64,000 nucleotides of DNA from DATMER01 sp963844885 (GCA_963844885.1 CAWJQA010000011.1:1-64000); one strand, 5' to 3'; counted from the first letter of the stretch, positions 10,594-19,277 are shown. The notes: generated by a model not told the origin, from the letters alone. Numbers and translations: made by a program.

Positions 10594-12475
10594 ATGAGAG
10601 CCGCACGAACGTTGCTCGCGGCCGTCTCGGCCGGGCTTTGCCTGTCGGCAGCCACACCGGCCGCGCCCGCCGCACCGCCGACCCCGCCCGCCTACGTGGA
10701 CGTCACCGAGGTCACGGCCGTCGAGATCCCGGTCCAGGTGCTGCTCGACGGCAAGCCGGTCCGCGGCCTCACGGCCGGCGACTTCGCCGTCTACCAGGAG
10801 AAGGCGAAGCAGGACATCACCGGCTTCGACGTCGTCGACCTCTACAGCGCGCCCACGGAGGCGCCGGCAGCGCCGGAACAGAGAGTGGTGGAGCCCGCCC
10901 GCCGCCACTTCCTTCTTCTCTTCGATCTCTCGTTCTCCGAGCCCAAGGCCGTCGTGCAGGCGCGCGAAGCGGCCAAGGGGCTGATCGCCGACCTGCACCC
11001 GTCCGACCTCGTGGCCGTCGCCACCTACGCCGCCTCGCGCGGCCCCGAGCTCGTGCTGGGTTTCACGCCCGACCGCGCCCAGGCCCGCGCCGCCATCGAC
11101 ACGCTCGGGCTGCCCGAGCTGATCGACCGCACCCAGACCGACCCCCTGCGCATCGTGGTGGAAGACCTCCAGCGCGACATCGCGCAGGGGGCCGGCGGCA
11201 CGGACGCGGCGGCCGCCGCGGACGGCCGCCGCCAGGTCATGCAGGAGATCCTGCTCAACCAGCTCCAGGGGTTCCTCGTGGACTCGGAGCGCGCCACCAT
11301 GGAGGTCGAGAAGGACAAGATCTCCTCTCTGACCCGCTCGCTCACCGACCTCGCCCGCCTGATGCGCAGCGTCAGCGGACGCAAGTACGTGGTCTACTTC
11401 TCCGAAGGCTTCGACAGCGCCATCGTGACCGGCAACACCAGCGATACCAAGGCCGAGAGCGAGGCCCGCGACTCGATCAACCGCGGCGAGATCTGGAAGG
11501 TCGACACCGAGAAGCGCTTCGGCAGCTCGGCCGTCGGCGCCCAGGTCGACGCCATGCTCCAGGAGCTGCGCCGCGCCGACTGCGTGGTCCAGGCCGTGGA
11601 CATCGGCGGCCTGCGCGCCGCCGGCGGGAGCGCCGGAAGCCTGGGATACGAGCGCAAGGGCGGACGCGAAAGCCTCTTCCAGATGGCCAACGACACCGGC
11701 GGCGATCTCTACGAGAACTTCAACGACCTGGGCGCCGCCATGAGCAAGATGCTGGAACGCACCGGCGTCACCTACGTCCTCACCATCGAGCCGGGCACGG
11801 TCGCGGACGGCGCCTGGCACAACCTGCGCGTCGAGCTGAAGCACGGCCCGCGCGGAGCGCGGGTGGTCCACCGGCCGGGCTACTACTCGCCGGTGCCGTA
11901 CGCCCAGCGCAGCCGCTACGAGAAGATGCTGGCGACGGCGGGCGAGGTTCTGCTCGGCGCCGAAGGCGGCCCGGTGCGGCTGACCGCCCTGGCCGCTCCC
12001 GCGTCAGGCCCGCCGGGGAGCGCTACGGCCGACGTCCCCGTCCGCATCGAGATCGACGGCTCGTCGCTCCTCCATCTGCACCAGGGAGAGGATCTGCCGG
12101 CCGAGATCTACGTCTACGCGATGGACGGGAAGGGCCAGGTCCGCGATTTCCTGGCGCAGACGCTGGTGCTCGACCTGTTCAAGGTGGAGAGCCGTCTGCT
12201 GGAGTCCGGCCTGCGCTACTACGGCCACCTGGAGCTGCCGCCCGGAAGCTACAAGCTGCGGGTGCTGGTGCGCAACGGCAGGACCGGCCTGTACGGGCTC
12301 GAAGATCGTCCCCGTGGAGGTGCCGGCGACCGTCCAGGCCGGGGCTCTTCCGGCGGCCTTCGCTCCATTCGCTCCAGATACCGCAGGCGGCGGCTCGTGG
12401 CTGGTGGTGCGCGAAGCGCCGCGGCCCGGCCGGCGGGAGATGCCGATGCCGGCGATACCGCCACAGAACCCTTGA
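10594..12475 (+). CDS. VWFA-related secreted protein, paralogue 3, C-terminally short
   Basis: The start at 10594 has AGGAGG overlapping the previous stop codon. Signal peptide, GLTAGDFAVYQE module, VWA domain with DLSFS, GRKYVVYFSEGFDSAIVTG, RRADCVVQAVDIGGLRA and NDTGGDLYENFNDL are all present. One base too many near 12300 shifts the frame; the corrected frame continues KIVPVEVPATVQAGAL and stops at 12475 after PAIPPQNP. Even after correction it lacks the last Ig-like module (about 110 residues) of its paralogues, so the shortening is real or caused by recombination between copies. Without correction the frame runs on antiparallel to nothing recognisable. Confidence 0.75.
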
Positions 12476-12532
12476 GGTCGATGAATCTTTTTGCGAGGGA
12501 TGACAATCAAACGAGGGCGAAAGGGGGAGTTG

Positions 12533-14761
12533 ATGAAAGCAATCTGGAGACCGTTCGCCGGCCTGTGCCTGATCGCCGTTCCCGCGCTGGCCCTGGCCGG
12601 CGCGGAGCCGCCGCGCGAGCCGACCTTCACCGACATGGCCGAGGTCACGGCCGTGGAGATCCCGGTTCAGGTCGTCCTCGACGGCAAGCCCGTCCGCGGC
12701 CTCACCGCCGCGAATTTCACCGTCTACCAGGACAAGAAGAAGGAAGCCGTCACCGGCTTCGAGACGGTCGACCTCTACGCCATCCCCGGCGGTGTCTCCG
12801 GCAGTGCCGCCGAGGTCCCCTCCCCGGCGCGCCGGCACTTCCTGCTCCTGTTCGACCTCTCGTTCTCCGAGCCCAAGTCGATCGTCAAGGCGCGCGAAGC
12901 CGCCACCGGCCTGCTCGACGAGCTGCACGCCTCCGACCTCGTCGCCGTGGCCACCTACACCACCTCGCGCGGCCCCGAGCTGATCGTCGGCTTCACTCCG
13001 GACCGCGGCCAGGTGCGCGCCGCCATCGCCACGCTCGGACTCCCCGAGCTGGTCGACCGCTCAAGCGACCCCTTGAAGCTCGTGGTCAGCGACCTCCAAG
13101 GAGGCGTCATGCTCCTCGGGGACGCCGGCCGGCGAGGCGGCGGGGATGCCGGCCGTCCCGGCGCGCAGGCGCGCGCCGACGCGAACGACGCCCGCAATCA
13201 AGAGCTCAGCGACCGCGTGACCGACCGCCTGGAGTCCTTCGCCCGCGAATCCGAGCGCGCCGGTATCGAGGTCCAGAAGGACAAGATCACGGCCCTCGCC
13301 CGCTCCTTCACCGACCTCGCCAAGCTCATGCGCAGCGTCGACGGCCGCAAATACGTGGTCTACCTCTCCGAAGGCTACGACAGCTCGCTCCTCCTCGGCA
13401 CCACCGACAAGAAGGAGACGGACGAGAACCGCCGGTCTTCGGACAGGGGCGAGATCTGGAAGGTCAGCGCCGAAGAGCAGTACGGCGACGCCACCGCCAC
13501 CAACGAGATCGACGCCATGCTCCAGGAATTCCGCCGCGCCGACTGCGCCATCCAGGCCGTGGACATCGGCGGCCTGCGCGCCGCGTCCGGAGGCGGCGGC
13601 GACCTCGGCGTCGAGCGCAAAGGCGGCCGGGACAGCCTCTTCCAGATGGCCCACGACACCGGCGGCGACCTTTACGAGAATTTCAACGACCTGTCCGCCG
13701 CCATGGGCAAGATGCTCGAGCGCACCGGTGTGACCTACGTGCTCACGATCCAGCCCGAAATGGTGGCGAACGCCCCGGACGCCGATCCGTTCCACGCGCT
13801 CCGCGTCGAGGTGAACGGCGTGCCGCGCGGCGCCCGGGTCGTCCACCGGCCCGGCTGGTTCGCGCCCAAGCCGTTCGCGCAGCGCAGCCGCTACGAGAAG
13901 ATGTTCATCACCGCCGGCCAGGTGCTGGTCGGCGAGGAGGGAGGCGCCGTCCACGCCTCGCTGCTCGCCGCGCCCATGCCCTCGGGCTTCGACGACGAAG
14001 CGGACGTGCCGCTGGTGGTCGAAGTGGAAGGCGCCGGTCTCCTCAAGGATCACCAGGGCCCGGATCTCCCCGCCGAGATCTACGTCTACGCCATGGACGC
14101 CCAGGGCTCCGTCCGCGACTACATCGCCCAGACGCTCGTCCTGGACATGAGCAAAGTCGAGGCGACGCTACGCCAGGGCGGCCTCAAGTTCTACGGCCAT
14201 CTGCAACTGCCGCCGGGCAGCTACAAGGCCCGCCTGCTGGTGCGCAACGGCCGCACCGGCGAGTACGGCCTCAAGGTTGTGCCGCTGGAAGTGCCGCCGC
14301 TCACCCAGGCCGCCGGTCCGGTGCTGCTGCCGCCGTTCTTCCCCCAGCCGCCAGGCCCGTGGATCCTCACCCGCGAAGCCCCGCGACAGGGCCGGCGCGA
14401 CGTGCCGCTCCCGTTCCGCCTCGGCGACAAGCCTTTCCTCCCCGCCTCCATGCCGACGCTGGACGACGGCCAGGAGACGCGCTTCTCCATGCTCGGCTAC
14501 AACTTCGAGGAAGGCGACCTCCAGGTCCGTTCCGAGGTGCGGACCGCCGACGGCCGTCCCGCCAGCCAGGGAAGCCTGACGCTGACCGGCCGCCAGTCCG
14601 ACCCGACCGGAGCGGAGCGCCTGGAGCTGACCTTCAAGCCCGCCGCGCTCCAGCCCGGCGAGTATCTCCTCAAGGTGACCGTCACCGGCGCCTCGGGCAA
14701 AGCCGGCACCGCCACCACCCGCTTCGTGGTCGCCGGCCAGCCGCCGGGCGAGCGGAGCTGA
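12533..14761 (+). CDS. VWFA-related secreted protein, paralogue 4
   Basis: Intact 742-residue paralogue, start at 12533 after GGGGGAG. Signal peptide (MKAIWRPFAGLCLIAVPALA), GLTAANFTVYQDKK module, VWA domain with intact MIDAS DLSFS, GRKYVVYLSEGYDSSLLLG, RRADCAIQAVDIGGLRA, DTGGDLYENFNDLSAAMG, and both C-terminal modules (EIYVYAMDAQGSVRDYIAQ; LKVTVTGASGKAG). It is closest to paralogue 3 by eye. It is the last gene of the probable five-gene operon; a hairpin and a repeat array follow. Confidence 0.85.
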   Translation: MKAIWRPFAGLCLIAVPALALAGAEPPREPTFTDMAEVTAVEIPVQVVLDGKPVRGLTAANFTVYQDKKKEAVTGFETVDLYAIPGGVSGSAAEVPSPARRHFLLLFDLSFSEPKSIVKAREAATGLLDELHASDLVAVATYTTSRGPELIVGFTPDRGQVRAAIATLGLPELVDRSSDPLKLVVSDLQGGVMLLGDAGRRGGGDAGRPGAQARADANDARNQELSDRVTDRLESFARESERAGIEVQKDKITALARSFTDLAKLMRSVDGRKYVVYLSEGYDSSLLLGTTDKKETDENRRSSDRGEIWKVSAEEQYGDATATNEIDAMLQEFRRADCAIQAVDIGGLRAASGGGGDLGVERKGGRDSLFQMAHDTGGDLYENFNDLSAAMGKMLERTGVTYVLTIQPEMVANAPDADPFHALRVEVNGVPRGARVVHRPGWFAPKPFAQRSRYEKMFITAGQVLVGEEGGAVHASLLAAPMPSGFDDEADVPLVVEVEGAGLLKDHQGPDLPAEIYVYAMDAQGSVRDYIAQTLVLDMSKVEATLRQGGLKFYGHLQLPPGSYKARLLVRNGRTGEYGLKVVPLEVPPLTQAAGPVLLPPFFPQPPGPWILTREAPRQGRRDVPLPFRLGDKPFLPASMPTLDDGQETRFSMLGYNFEEGDLQVRSEVRTADGRPASQGSLTLTGRQSDPTGAERLELTFKPAALQPGEYLLKVTVTGASGKAGTATTRFVVAGQPPGERS

Positions 14762-14776
14762 GCAACGATCCTGCAC

Positions 14777-14800
14777 GGACGGGGAACCCGCTCCCCGTCC
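14777..14800 (+). terminator. Hairpin after the VWFA operon
   Basis: Perfect 9-bp stem (14777-14785 with 14792-14800, 6-nt loop) 15 bases after the stop codon of paralogue 4. No T-run follows, so it may be a transcript-end or processing hairpin instead of a classical terminator. Confidence 0.5.
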
Positions 14801-14822
14801 GATGCGGGATCTCTGTTGCAAG

Positions 14823-15224
14823 GGAAGTTGGCTTTGCCGCAGGGGAGTTGACTTGGCCCCAGGGGAGTTGACTTGGCCCCAGAGGAAGTTGACTTCGCCG
14901 CAGGGGAGTTGACTTCGCCGCAGGGGCAGTTGACTCTGCAACTGGGAAGTTGACTCTGCAACTGGGGAGTTGACTCTGCAACTGAGGAGTTGACTCTGCA
15001 ACTGAGGAGTTGACTCTGCAACTGAGGAGTCGACTCTGCAACTGAGGAGTCGACTCTGCGACTGGGGAGTCGACTCTGCAACTGAGGAGTCGACTCTGCG
15101 ACTGGGGAGTTGACTCTGCAACTGAGGAGTCGACTCTGCGACTGGGGAGTTGACTCTGCAACTGAGGAGTCGACTCTGCGACAGGGGAGTTGACTTTGTC
15201 TTAGGGGAGTCGACTCTGCTGTGG
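14823..15224. repeat. Intergenic array of 20 units, 20-bp period (family A)
   Basis: Twenty near-identical units of 20 bp (two are 21 bp), consensus GAGTYGACTCTGCRACTGRG. The first five units diverge (GACTTGGCCCCAG, GACTTCGCCGCAG). Inside a unit AGTYG can pair with CRACT across ACTCTG. In most central units the two variable bases change together (AGTTG with CAACT, AGTCG with CGACT), which is a covariation signature. It is not CRISPR: there are no spacers. It is not coding: the period is not a multiple of three. A second copy of this family lies at 42.2-42.5 kb. Confidence 0.85.
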
Positions 15225-15436
15225 TGACGGAGAAAGAGACGCCCCGACGTTCCGGGACTCGGTGAGGTTCTCGGTAACGGACTGGGGCGTCTCTACAGCA
15301 CCGACAGTGGCCTTCGCCAGGATCTGGAAGCGACGGCGCTGCCAGCCGCTCTGTCATCGCGGTCAAGAGGCCCTCCAAACGTTCTCGATCCAGGTCGAGA
15401 ACGGGCCATCCCTTTTGAGGAAGGAGATCGAGCGTT
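15225..15436. other. No gene recognised
   Basis: About 210 bases between the repeat array and the toxin remnant. Short open frames here have no start context or recognisable product. I see nothing functional. Confidence 0.5.
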
Positions 15437-15687
15437 TTACCGATGGACAATCAGGCTGGTGCGAGTCAACTCGAGATAGCGGTGCTCTTGTAGCGCCGCG
15501 ACGATCGCCGGGATCTTTGGAACAAGCAGGCTGTCCAGGTCGGCGTTCGTGATGTTTCCGGTGGATATCAAGAGGAGCTTGTCGGGCTGGCCGAGAAGGA
15601 GAAAAGTGTTGACGAAGTCGGCATCCTTCGTAATGACTAGTGTCGGGCGAGGCGACGTGGCAGTTGGGCATCCACCAGGAAGTTCAC
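15437..15687 (-). pseudogene. DUF5615 (PIN-like) toxin with internal deletion
   Basis: The GTG at 15687 overlaps the DUF433 stop codon (GTGA). The N-terminus VNFLVDAQLPRRLAR is typical of DUF5615 PIN-like toxins, and a second frame gives the normal C-terminal half TLVITKDADFVNTFLLLGQP...TGNITNADL, ending at 15437. About 35-40 residues normally between these blocks are missing and the junction is out of frame, so the toxin is inactivated by an internal deletion near 15640-15650. Family knowledge: DUF5615 is the usual partner of DUF433. Confidence 0.75.
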
Positions 15688-15917
15688 GCGGCGGCAGTTT
15701 CCAGACGCTTGACTTGGCTCAGACGCGCGGCAAAGGCCAGGACGGCGAGAATGTCTTCCCGCTCAAGATCCTCATAGTCGGCGAGAATCTCCTCGGTCGT
15801 CATCCCGGAGCTGAGCAGTTCCAGGATCGTCTCGACCGGATAGCGCAAACCGCGAATGGTGGGCTTTCCGTGGCAGATTTCCGGGTCGATCGTGATGCGG
15901 CTCAGCGGCGTAGCCAT
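15684..15917 (-). CDS. DUF433 antitoxin
   Basis: 77-residue protein with the DUF433 signature ITIDPEICHGKPTIRGLRY and a helix-turn-helix-like middle (VETILELLSSGMTTEEILAD). The start at 15917 is preceded by AGGAG. It is the antitoxin and probable autorepressor of a DUF433/DUF5615 pair whose toxin is broken just downstream. The antitoxin itself is intact, a common end state once the toxin is lost. Confidence 0.85.
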   Translation of the reverse strand: MATPLSRITIDPEICHGKPTIRGLRYPVETILELLSSGMTTEEILADYEDLEREDILAVLAFAARLSQVKRLETAAA

Positions 15918-16154
15918 CGAGTTTCTCCTATAGCGCTCAAAGCCTTGCCGTCCATCGGTGAACCTTGGAAGCCGACAGGTTCCCGACTGGCTCCCGCTAA
16001 CGGGCCCGGCAGCGCTCTTCAGCATAGTACCATGGGGGCTCCGCCATGCGAGCGATCCTCCAGGGCCCGGAGCCGGCGCCGAGGCGGTCCAGGTTGGCGG
16101 CCCGGCATCCGGCGCTGTTGCCTCTGATCTCGCCGCTTGACGCGGCCCGGCTGG

Positions 16155-16186
16155 ATGGTTGAAGCCTACTTGATCGCCGCCTCCAG
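16155..16186. repeat. 32-bp direct repeat, copy 1
   Basis: Matches 16511-16542 at 31 of 32 positions. Each copy spans the end of a minus-strand gene: here the last codons (LEAAIK) and stop of the addiction-module antitoxin plus 11 bases beyond. Confidence 0.85.
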
Positions 16187-16426
16187 AGGGTATTGGTGCC
16201 GCGAGCGCAGTTGCCGGAAGACCTCCTCCGCTGCCACTCCCTCGTCCCCGGCCTCCGACATCGCTCGATCTCGCCGCTCTGCTTCCTCGGCCCAAAGGCA
16301 GGCGACCTGGTCATCCCAATGGGGGCTCTGCTGAAAGCTCATCATCAGGCGTTCCAACAGCTCGGCCCGCGAAGTCTCCGGCAGTTTGAGGGCTTCGGCC
16401 TCGATCTGATCCAGGTTCAAACTCAA
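16166..16426 (-). CDS. Addiction-module antitoxin component, orphan
   Basis: 86-residue acidic helical protein of the putative addiction module component family (TIGR02574-like): LDQIEAEALKLPETSRAELL at the N-terminus and LWAEEAERRDRAMSEAGDEG before the C-terminus. It starts at TTG 16426, overlapping the stop of a 29-codon frame (TTGA). The partner is normally a RelE/ParE toxin immediately downstream, but none is readable in 15920-16165. The C-terminal codons lie in a 32-bp repeat shared with the neighbouring gene, so the tail may be borrowed. Confidence 0.7.
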   Translation of the reverse strand: MSLNLDQIEAEALKLPETSRAELLERLMMSFQQSPHWDDQVACLWAEEAERRDRAMSEAGDEGVAAEEVFRQLRSRHQYPLEAAIK

Positions 16427-16512
16427 GTTTGCCTCCCTTCATTACGCTTCGTAAGCCCGTCGTCCCGACAATCGACCCACTCCGGCTCCCAGATGTCCTC
16501 GATCTCGATCAT
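16423..16512 (-). CDS. 29-residue ORF overlapping the antitoxin start
   Basis: Reads MIEIEDIWEPEWVDCRDDG and ends TKRNEGRQT; its stop overlaps the TTG of the antitoxin by four bases, suggesting translational coupling. The ATG at 16512 immediately follows the 32-bp repeat. It could be a leader peptide or the surviving tail of an older gene. There is no clear Shine-Dalgarno of its own. Confidence 0.3.
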   Translation of the reverse strand: MIEIEDIWEPEWVDCRDDGLTKRNEGRQT

Positions 16513-16542
16513 GGTTGAAGCCTACTTGATCGCCGTCTCCAG
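16511..16542. repeat. 32-bp direct repeat, copy 2
   Basis: Partner of 16155-16186 (one mismatch). It covers the last codons (LETAIK) and stop codon of the secreted FG-GAP-like protein. Confidence 0.85.
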
Positions 16543-17370
16543 CGTGTAGCTCGCCGTTCCTTTCGTGGCGAGCACGAAGACCCGGTAGGCGCCGGTGGCG
16601 GGAAGCTCTCCGGTCCAGTCGGTGGTACGGCAGGTCACAGTGTAGTCGTCGATCATGATTTCGAAGACGGCGTTCTTGTCCGGCGAGGTGAGGTGCATCG
16701 TCATCGTCTGGCCTTCCCGGGCTCCCAGCGACCACTCTTCGATGCCAGCCGTCTTGCCGGTGACCGTGCCGGAGGATTTTCCCTTCGCGAAACGGATGGG
16801 TTTCGCGGGCTTGTCGGTGGCGAGACGGCGGTGGACGGCCGGGCCGGACTCGGCGAGGTGGCCGTTCTGGAGCTTCCAGGTTTCGGTGTCCACGAAGTCG
16901 ATGCCCCGGGCCGCTCCGGAATCGTTGCCGACGCGCTCGACTTTCAAGGCGCCGTCTTCGAAACGGACGCAACGGACGCCACCCGAGGCGCGGTCGCCTC
17001 CCGGGATGCGGCCGAGGAGAGACGGTTTGCCGTCTTTCGTCCCGTACACGAAACCCTCGTCGAACTGGCCGGTGCCGCCGGTGTTGCAGATCGTCCGCAC
17101 CACGGCCTCGTCCTTGCCGTCGCCGTTGAGGTCTCCGAAGAGGACTTCCTGGACCTCGAAATAGGTCCCTTCCAGGTCGGTGCCGGCTTTGCCCTCGAAC
17201 TTGCCGGCGGCCACCTGGAGCGGCACGTTCGGCTCGTTCGACTCGAAGTCCGCGCAGGCCGGGCGGTAGGTGAAGCTGCGGAAGTCGGTCTTGTGAAGGT
17301 CGCCGGCCGGAGTGGCCGGCTGGGCTCCCGCCAGGAGGAGGACCATCAGGGACAGGGATGCGTTGAGCAT
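16522..17370 (-). CDS. Secreted protein with FG-GAP-like and pre-peptidase-like C-terminal modules
   Basis: 282 residues, start at 17370 with a short signal peptide (MLNASLSLMVLLLAGAQPA). The middle carries VLFGDLNGDGKDEAVVRTIC, an FG-GAP/EF-hand-like calcium loop (D-x-N-x-D-x-x-D). The C-terminal 100 residues (SSGTVTGKTAGIEEWSLGA ... YRVFVLATKGTASYTLETA) resemble bacterial pre-peptidase C-terminal domains that accompany secreted enzymes. No catalytic domain is visible. It may be a periplasmic or surface binding protein. Fourteen bases separate it from ridA upstream, so the two are probably cotranscribed. Confidence 0.6.
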   Translation of the reverse strand: MLNASLSLMVLLLAGAQPATPAGDLHKTDFRSFTYRPACADFESNEPNVPLQVAAGKFEGKAGTDLEGTYFEVQEVLFGDLNGDGKDEAVVRTICNTGGTGQFDEGFVYGTKDGKPSLLGRIPGGDRASGGVRCVRFEDGALKVERVGNDSGAARGIDFVDTETWKLQNGHLAESGPAVHRRLATDKPAKPIRFAKGKSSGTVTGKTAGIEEWSLGAREGQTMTMHLTSPDKNAVFEIMIDDYTVTCRTTDWTGELPATGAYRVFVLATKGTASYTLETAIK

Positions 17371-17384
17371 GTCGGGTTCCGGGA

Positions 17385-17771
17385 TCAGGTTCGGGGTTTG
17401 TAGGCGACGGCGTCGATCTCGACGGCGGCGCCCAGGGCGAGGTCCGCGCGGCCGACGGTGATGCGGGCCGGCGGATCGGAGCCGATGATTTCGAGATAGG
17501 CGGCGTTCATCTCCGGGAACGTCCGCATGTCGGCGAGGAAGACGTTGACCTTCACGAGGTCGGCCAGCGCGGCGCCGCACTCGGCGAGGATGGTCTCGAT
17601 GTTGCGCAGGGTCTGTGCGGTCTGCTCGCGGGTGCCGCCCGCGATGAGGTCGAAGCCGCCCGGCGCGGTGGCGAGGGTGCCGGAGACGTAGATGAAATCC
17701 CCGGCCACGACCGCATGGCAGAAGGCCGGAAGCCGGCCGAGACTCTCGACGTTCACTTTCTTCGCCCGCAT
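17385..17771 (-). CDS. RidA/YjgF family enamine/imine deaminase
   Basis: 128 residues of the RidA fold: GDFIYVSGTLATAPGGFDL at the start of the active cleft, QTAQTLRNIETILAECGAAL, VKVNVFLADMRTFPEMNAAY, and PPARITVGRADLALGAAVEI near the C-terminus, with the Arg of PPARITV in the place of the catalytic Arg. RidA hydrolyses reactive 2-aminoacrylate-type enamines in the cytoplasm. It starts at 17771 and is divergent from pepD, whose start is 51 bases away, so the two promoters share this small gap. Confidence 0.85.
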   Translation of the reverse strand: MRAKKVNVESLGRLPAFCHAVVAGDFIYVSGTLATAPGGFDLIAGGTREQTAQTLRNIETILAECGAALADLVKVNVFLADMRTFPEMNAAYLEIIGSDPPARITVGRADLALGAAVEIDAVAYKPRT

Positions 17772-17822
17772 GACCCCCGATTGTATGTATCCTTCGACCA
17801 GAAAACCAGGAAGGGAGCCCTC

Positions 17823-19277
17823 ATGACCTTTGTCTCCGATTTGGAACCCACCGCGCTCTGGCAGCGCTTCGACGAGATCCTCGCCATCCCCCGGCCGTCC
17901 ACGAAGGAGGAGGCGATGCGGCGGTACGTGCTCGGCCTCGCCGGCAGGAAGGGCCTGCGCCACCGGCAGGACGCGACCGGCAACCTCGTGGTCGAGAAAC
18001 CCGCCTCGCCCGGCAAGGAGGGCGCGCCCGGGGTCGTCCTCCAGGGCCACCTCGACATGGTGACCGAGAAGAACGCGGGCGTGGTCCACGATTTCGACCA
18101 CGATCCGATCGTCCCCCGCCGGGACGACGGCTGGGTCAAGGCCACCGGCACGACCCTCGGCTCGGACAACGGCATCGGCGTCGCCGCCGTCCTGGCGGTG
18201 ATGATGGCCGACGATCTCGTCCACGGACCCCTCGATCTGCTGTTCACGGCGGACGAGGAGACCGGCCTCACCGGCGCGGTCGCTCTCGACCCGGCCGCCA
18301 TCGCGCTACGCGGACGCCTGCTCCTCAATCTGGACTCGGAGGAGGTGGGGACGGTGACGATCGGCTGTGCCGGCGGCGCCGTGACGCGTCTCGTGCTGGC
18401 GCCGGAGACCGGGCCGGCGCCTTCCGGCGAGGTGGTGGACCTCCGGCTTGCCGGCCTGAAGGGCGGGCATTCCGGCCTGGAGATCCATCTCCAGCGCGGC
18501 AGCGCCGTGCAGCTTTTGGCGCGGGCGATCTATTCCGTGGCACAGGGCGGGCCGGTTCACCTCGCGTCGTTCCACGGCGGGAACAAGCAGAACGCGCTGG
18601 CGCGCGAGGCCGTGGCGCGGGTGGTCGTTCCGAACCGCGCGGCGTTCGTGGAGGCTTTCGAACGGGAGGCCGAGGGCATCCGGGCGGAATATCGGCACAC
18701 GGAGCCCGAGTTGAAGTTCGAGACTTCGAGCGGGAGCGTTTCCGGACCGGTCTGGAGCGCGGGCCTGGGCCGCCGTCTCCTGCTTCTCTTGAATACCCTG
18801 CCGCATGGCGTGATGGCCATGAGCCACGACCTGGAAGGCCTGGTGGAGACGAGCGTCAACCTGGCGGCGGTGTCGGAAGAACCGGCGGGCGTGGTGGTTT
18901 TGCTGAGCGTGCGCAGCTCGGTGGCGTCGGCTCTGCGCGCGCACCGGCGACGCCTGCGCGCGGCGGCCGAGCTCGTGGGCGCGCAGGTGGAAGAGAACGA
19001 AGGCTATCCGGCCTGGAGACCCAATCCGGAGTCCGCGCTGCTCGCGCGGTTCCAGGGCGTCCACCGGCGGCTGACCGGCAAGGAGGCGGAGCTGGTGGCC
19101 GTCCATGCCGGGCTGGAATGCGGCGTGATCGGCGAGAAGTTCCCCGGGATGGACATGATTTCGTTCGGGCCGCAGATCGAAGGCGCGCACTCGCCGGACG
19201 AGCGGGTGAAGATCGACACGGTGGCTCCGTTCTACCGGCTGCTGACGGAGACGCTGGCGGAGCTGGCCGGGAGGTGA
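17823..19277 (+). CDS. pepD: Cytosolic non-specific dipeptidase (M20 family)
   Basis: 484 residues, start at 17823 after AGGAAGGGA. It is the PepD (aminoacyl-histidine dipeptidase) branch of M20 zinc peptidases. Visible metal-site motifs are QGHLDMV near residue 80, GSDNGIG near residue 120, DEETGLTGA with the catalytic Glu pair near residue 145, LDSEE near residue 175, and a C-terminal HAGLECGVIGEK with the last metal His/Glu. It hydrolyses dipeptides, classically Xaa-His, in the cytoplasm. The stop overlaps the GTG of the next gene (GTGA), so the two are translationally coupled. Confidence 0.9.
   Translation: MTFVSDLEPTALWQRFDEILAIPRPSTKEEAMRRYVLGLAGRKGLRHRQDATGNLVVEKPASPGKEGAPGVVLQGHLDMVTEKNAGVVHDFDHDPIVPRRDDGWVKATGTTLGSDNGIGVAAVLAVMMADDLVHGPLDLLFTADEETGLTGAVALDPAAIALRGRLLLNLDSEEVGTVTIGCAGGAVTRLVLAPETGPAPSGEVVDLRLAGLKGGHSGLEIHLQRGSAVQLLARAIYSVAQGGPVHLASFHGGNKQNALAREAVARVVVPNRAAFVEAFEREAEGIRAEYRHTEPELKFETSSGSVSGPVWSAGLGRRLLLLLNTLPHGVMAMSHDLEGLVETSVNLAAVSEEPAGVVVLLSVRSSVASALRAHRRRLRAAAELVGAQVEENEGYPAWRPNPESALLARFQGVHRRLTGKEAELVAVHAGLECGVIGEKFPGMDMISFGPQIEGAHSPDERVKIDTVAPFYRLLTETLAELAGR

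Noticed and set aside
8285..10675. 796-codon minus-strand frame opposite VWFA paralogue 2
   Set aside because: Antisense shadow. The plus strand holds the conserved VWFA motifs and a Shine-Dalgarno sequence.
14823..15224. Possible CRISPR array
   Set aside because: The 20-bp units are directly adjacent with no unique spacers, and no cas gene is in the window.
14168..15450. Long minus-strand frames over the repeat array (Ser/Gln-rich 'QSQLPSRRVDSSVAEST' proteins)
   Set aside because: They arise because the 20-bp repeat has no stop codon on that strand. The period is not a multiple of three, there is no start signal, and they run into the VWFA gene antisense.
15262..15552. Plus-strand ORF opposite the toxin remnant
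   Set aside because: The minus strand carries recognisable DUF5615 blocks; the plus frame has no start context.
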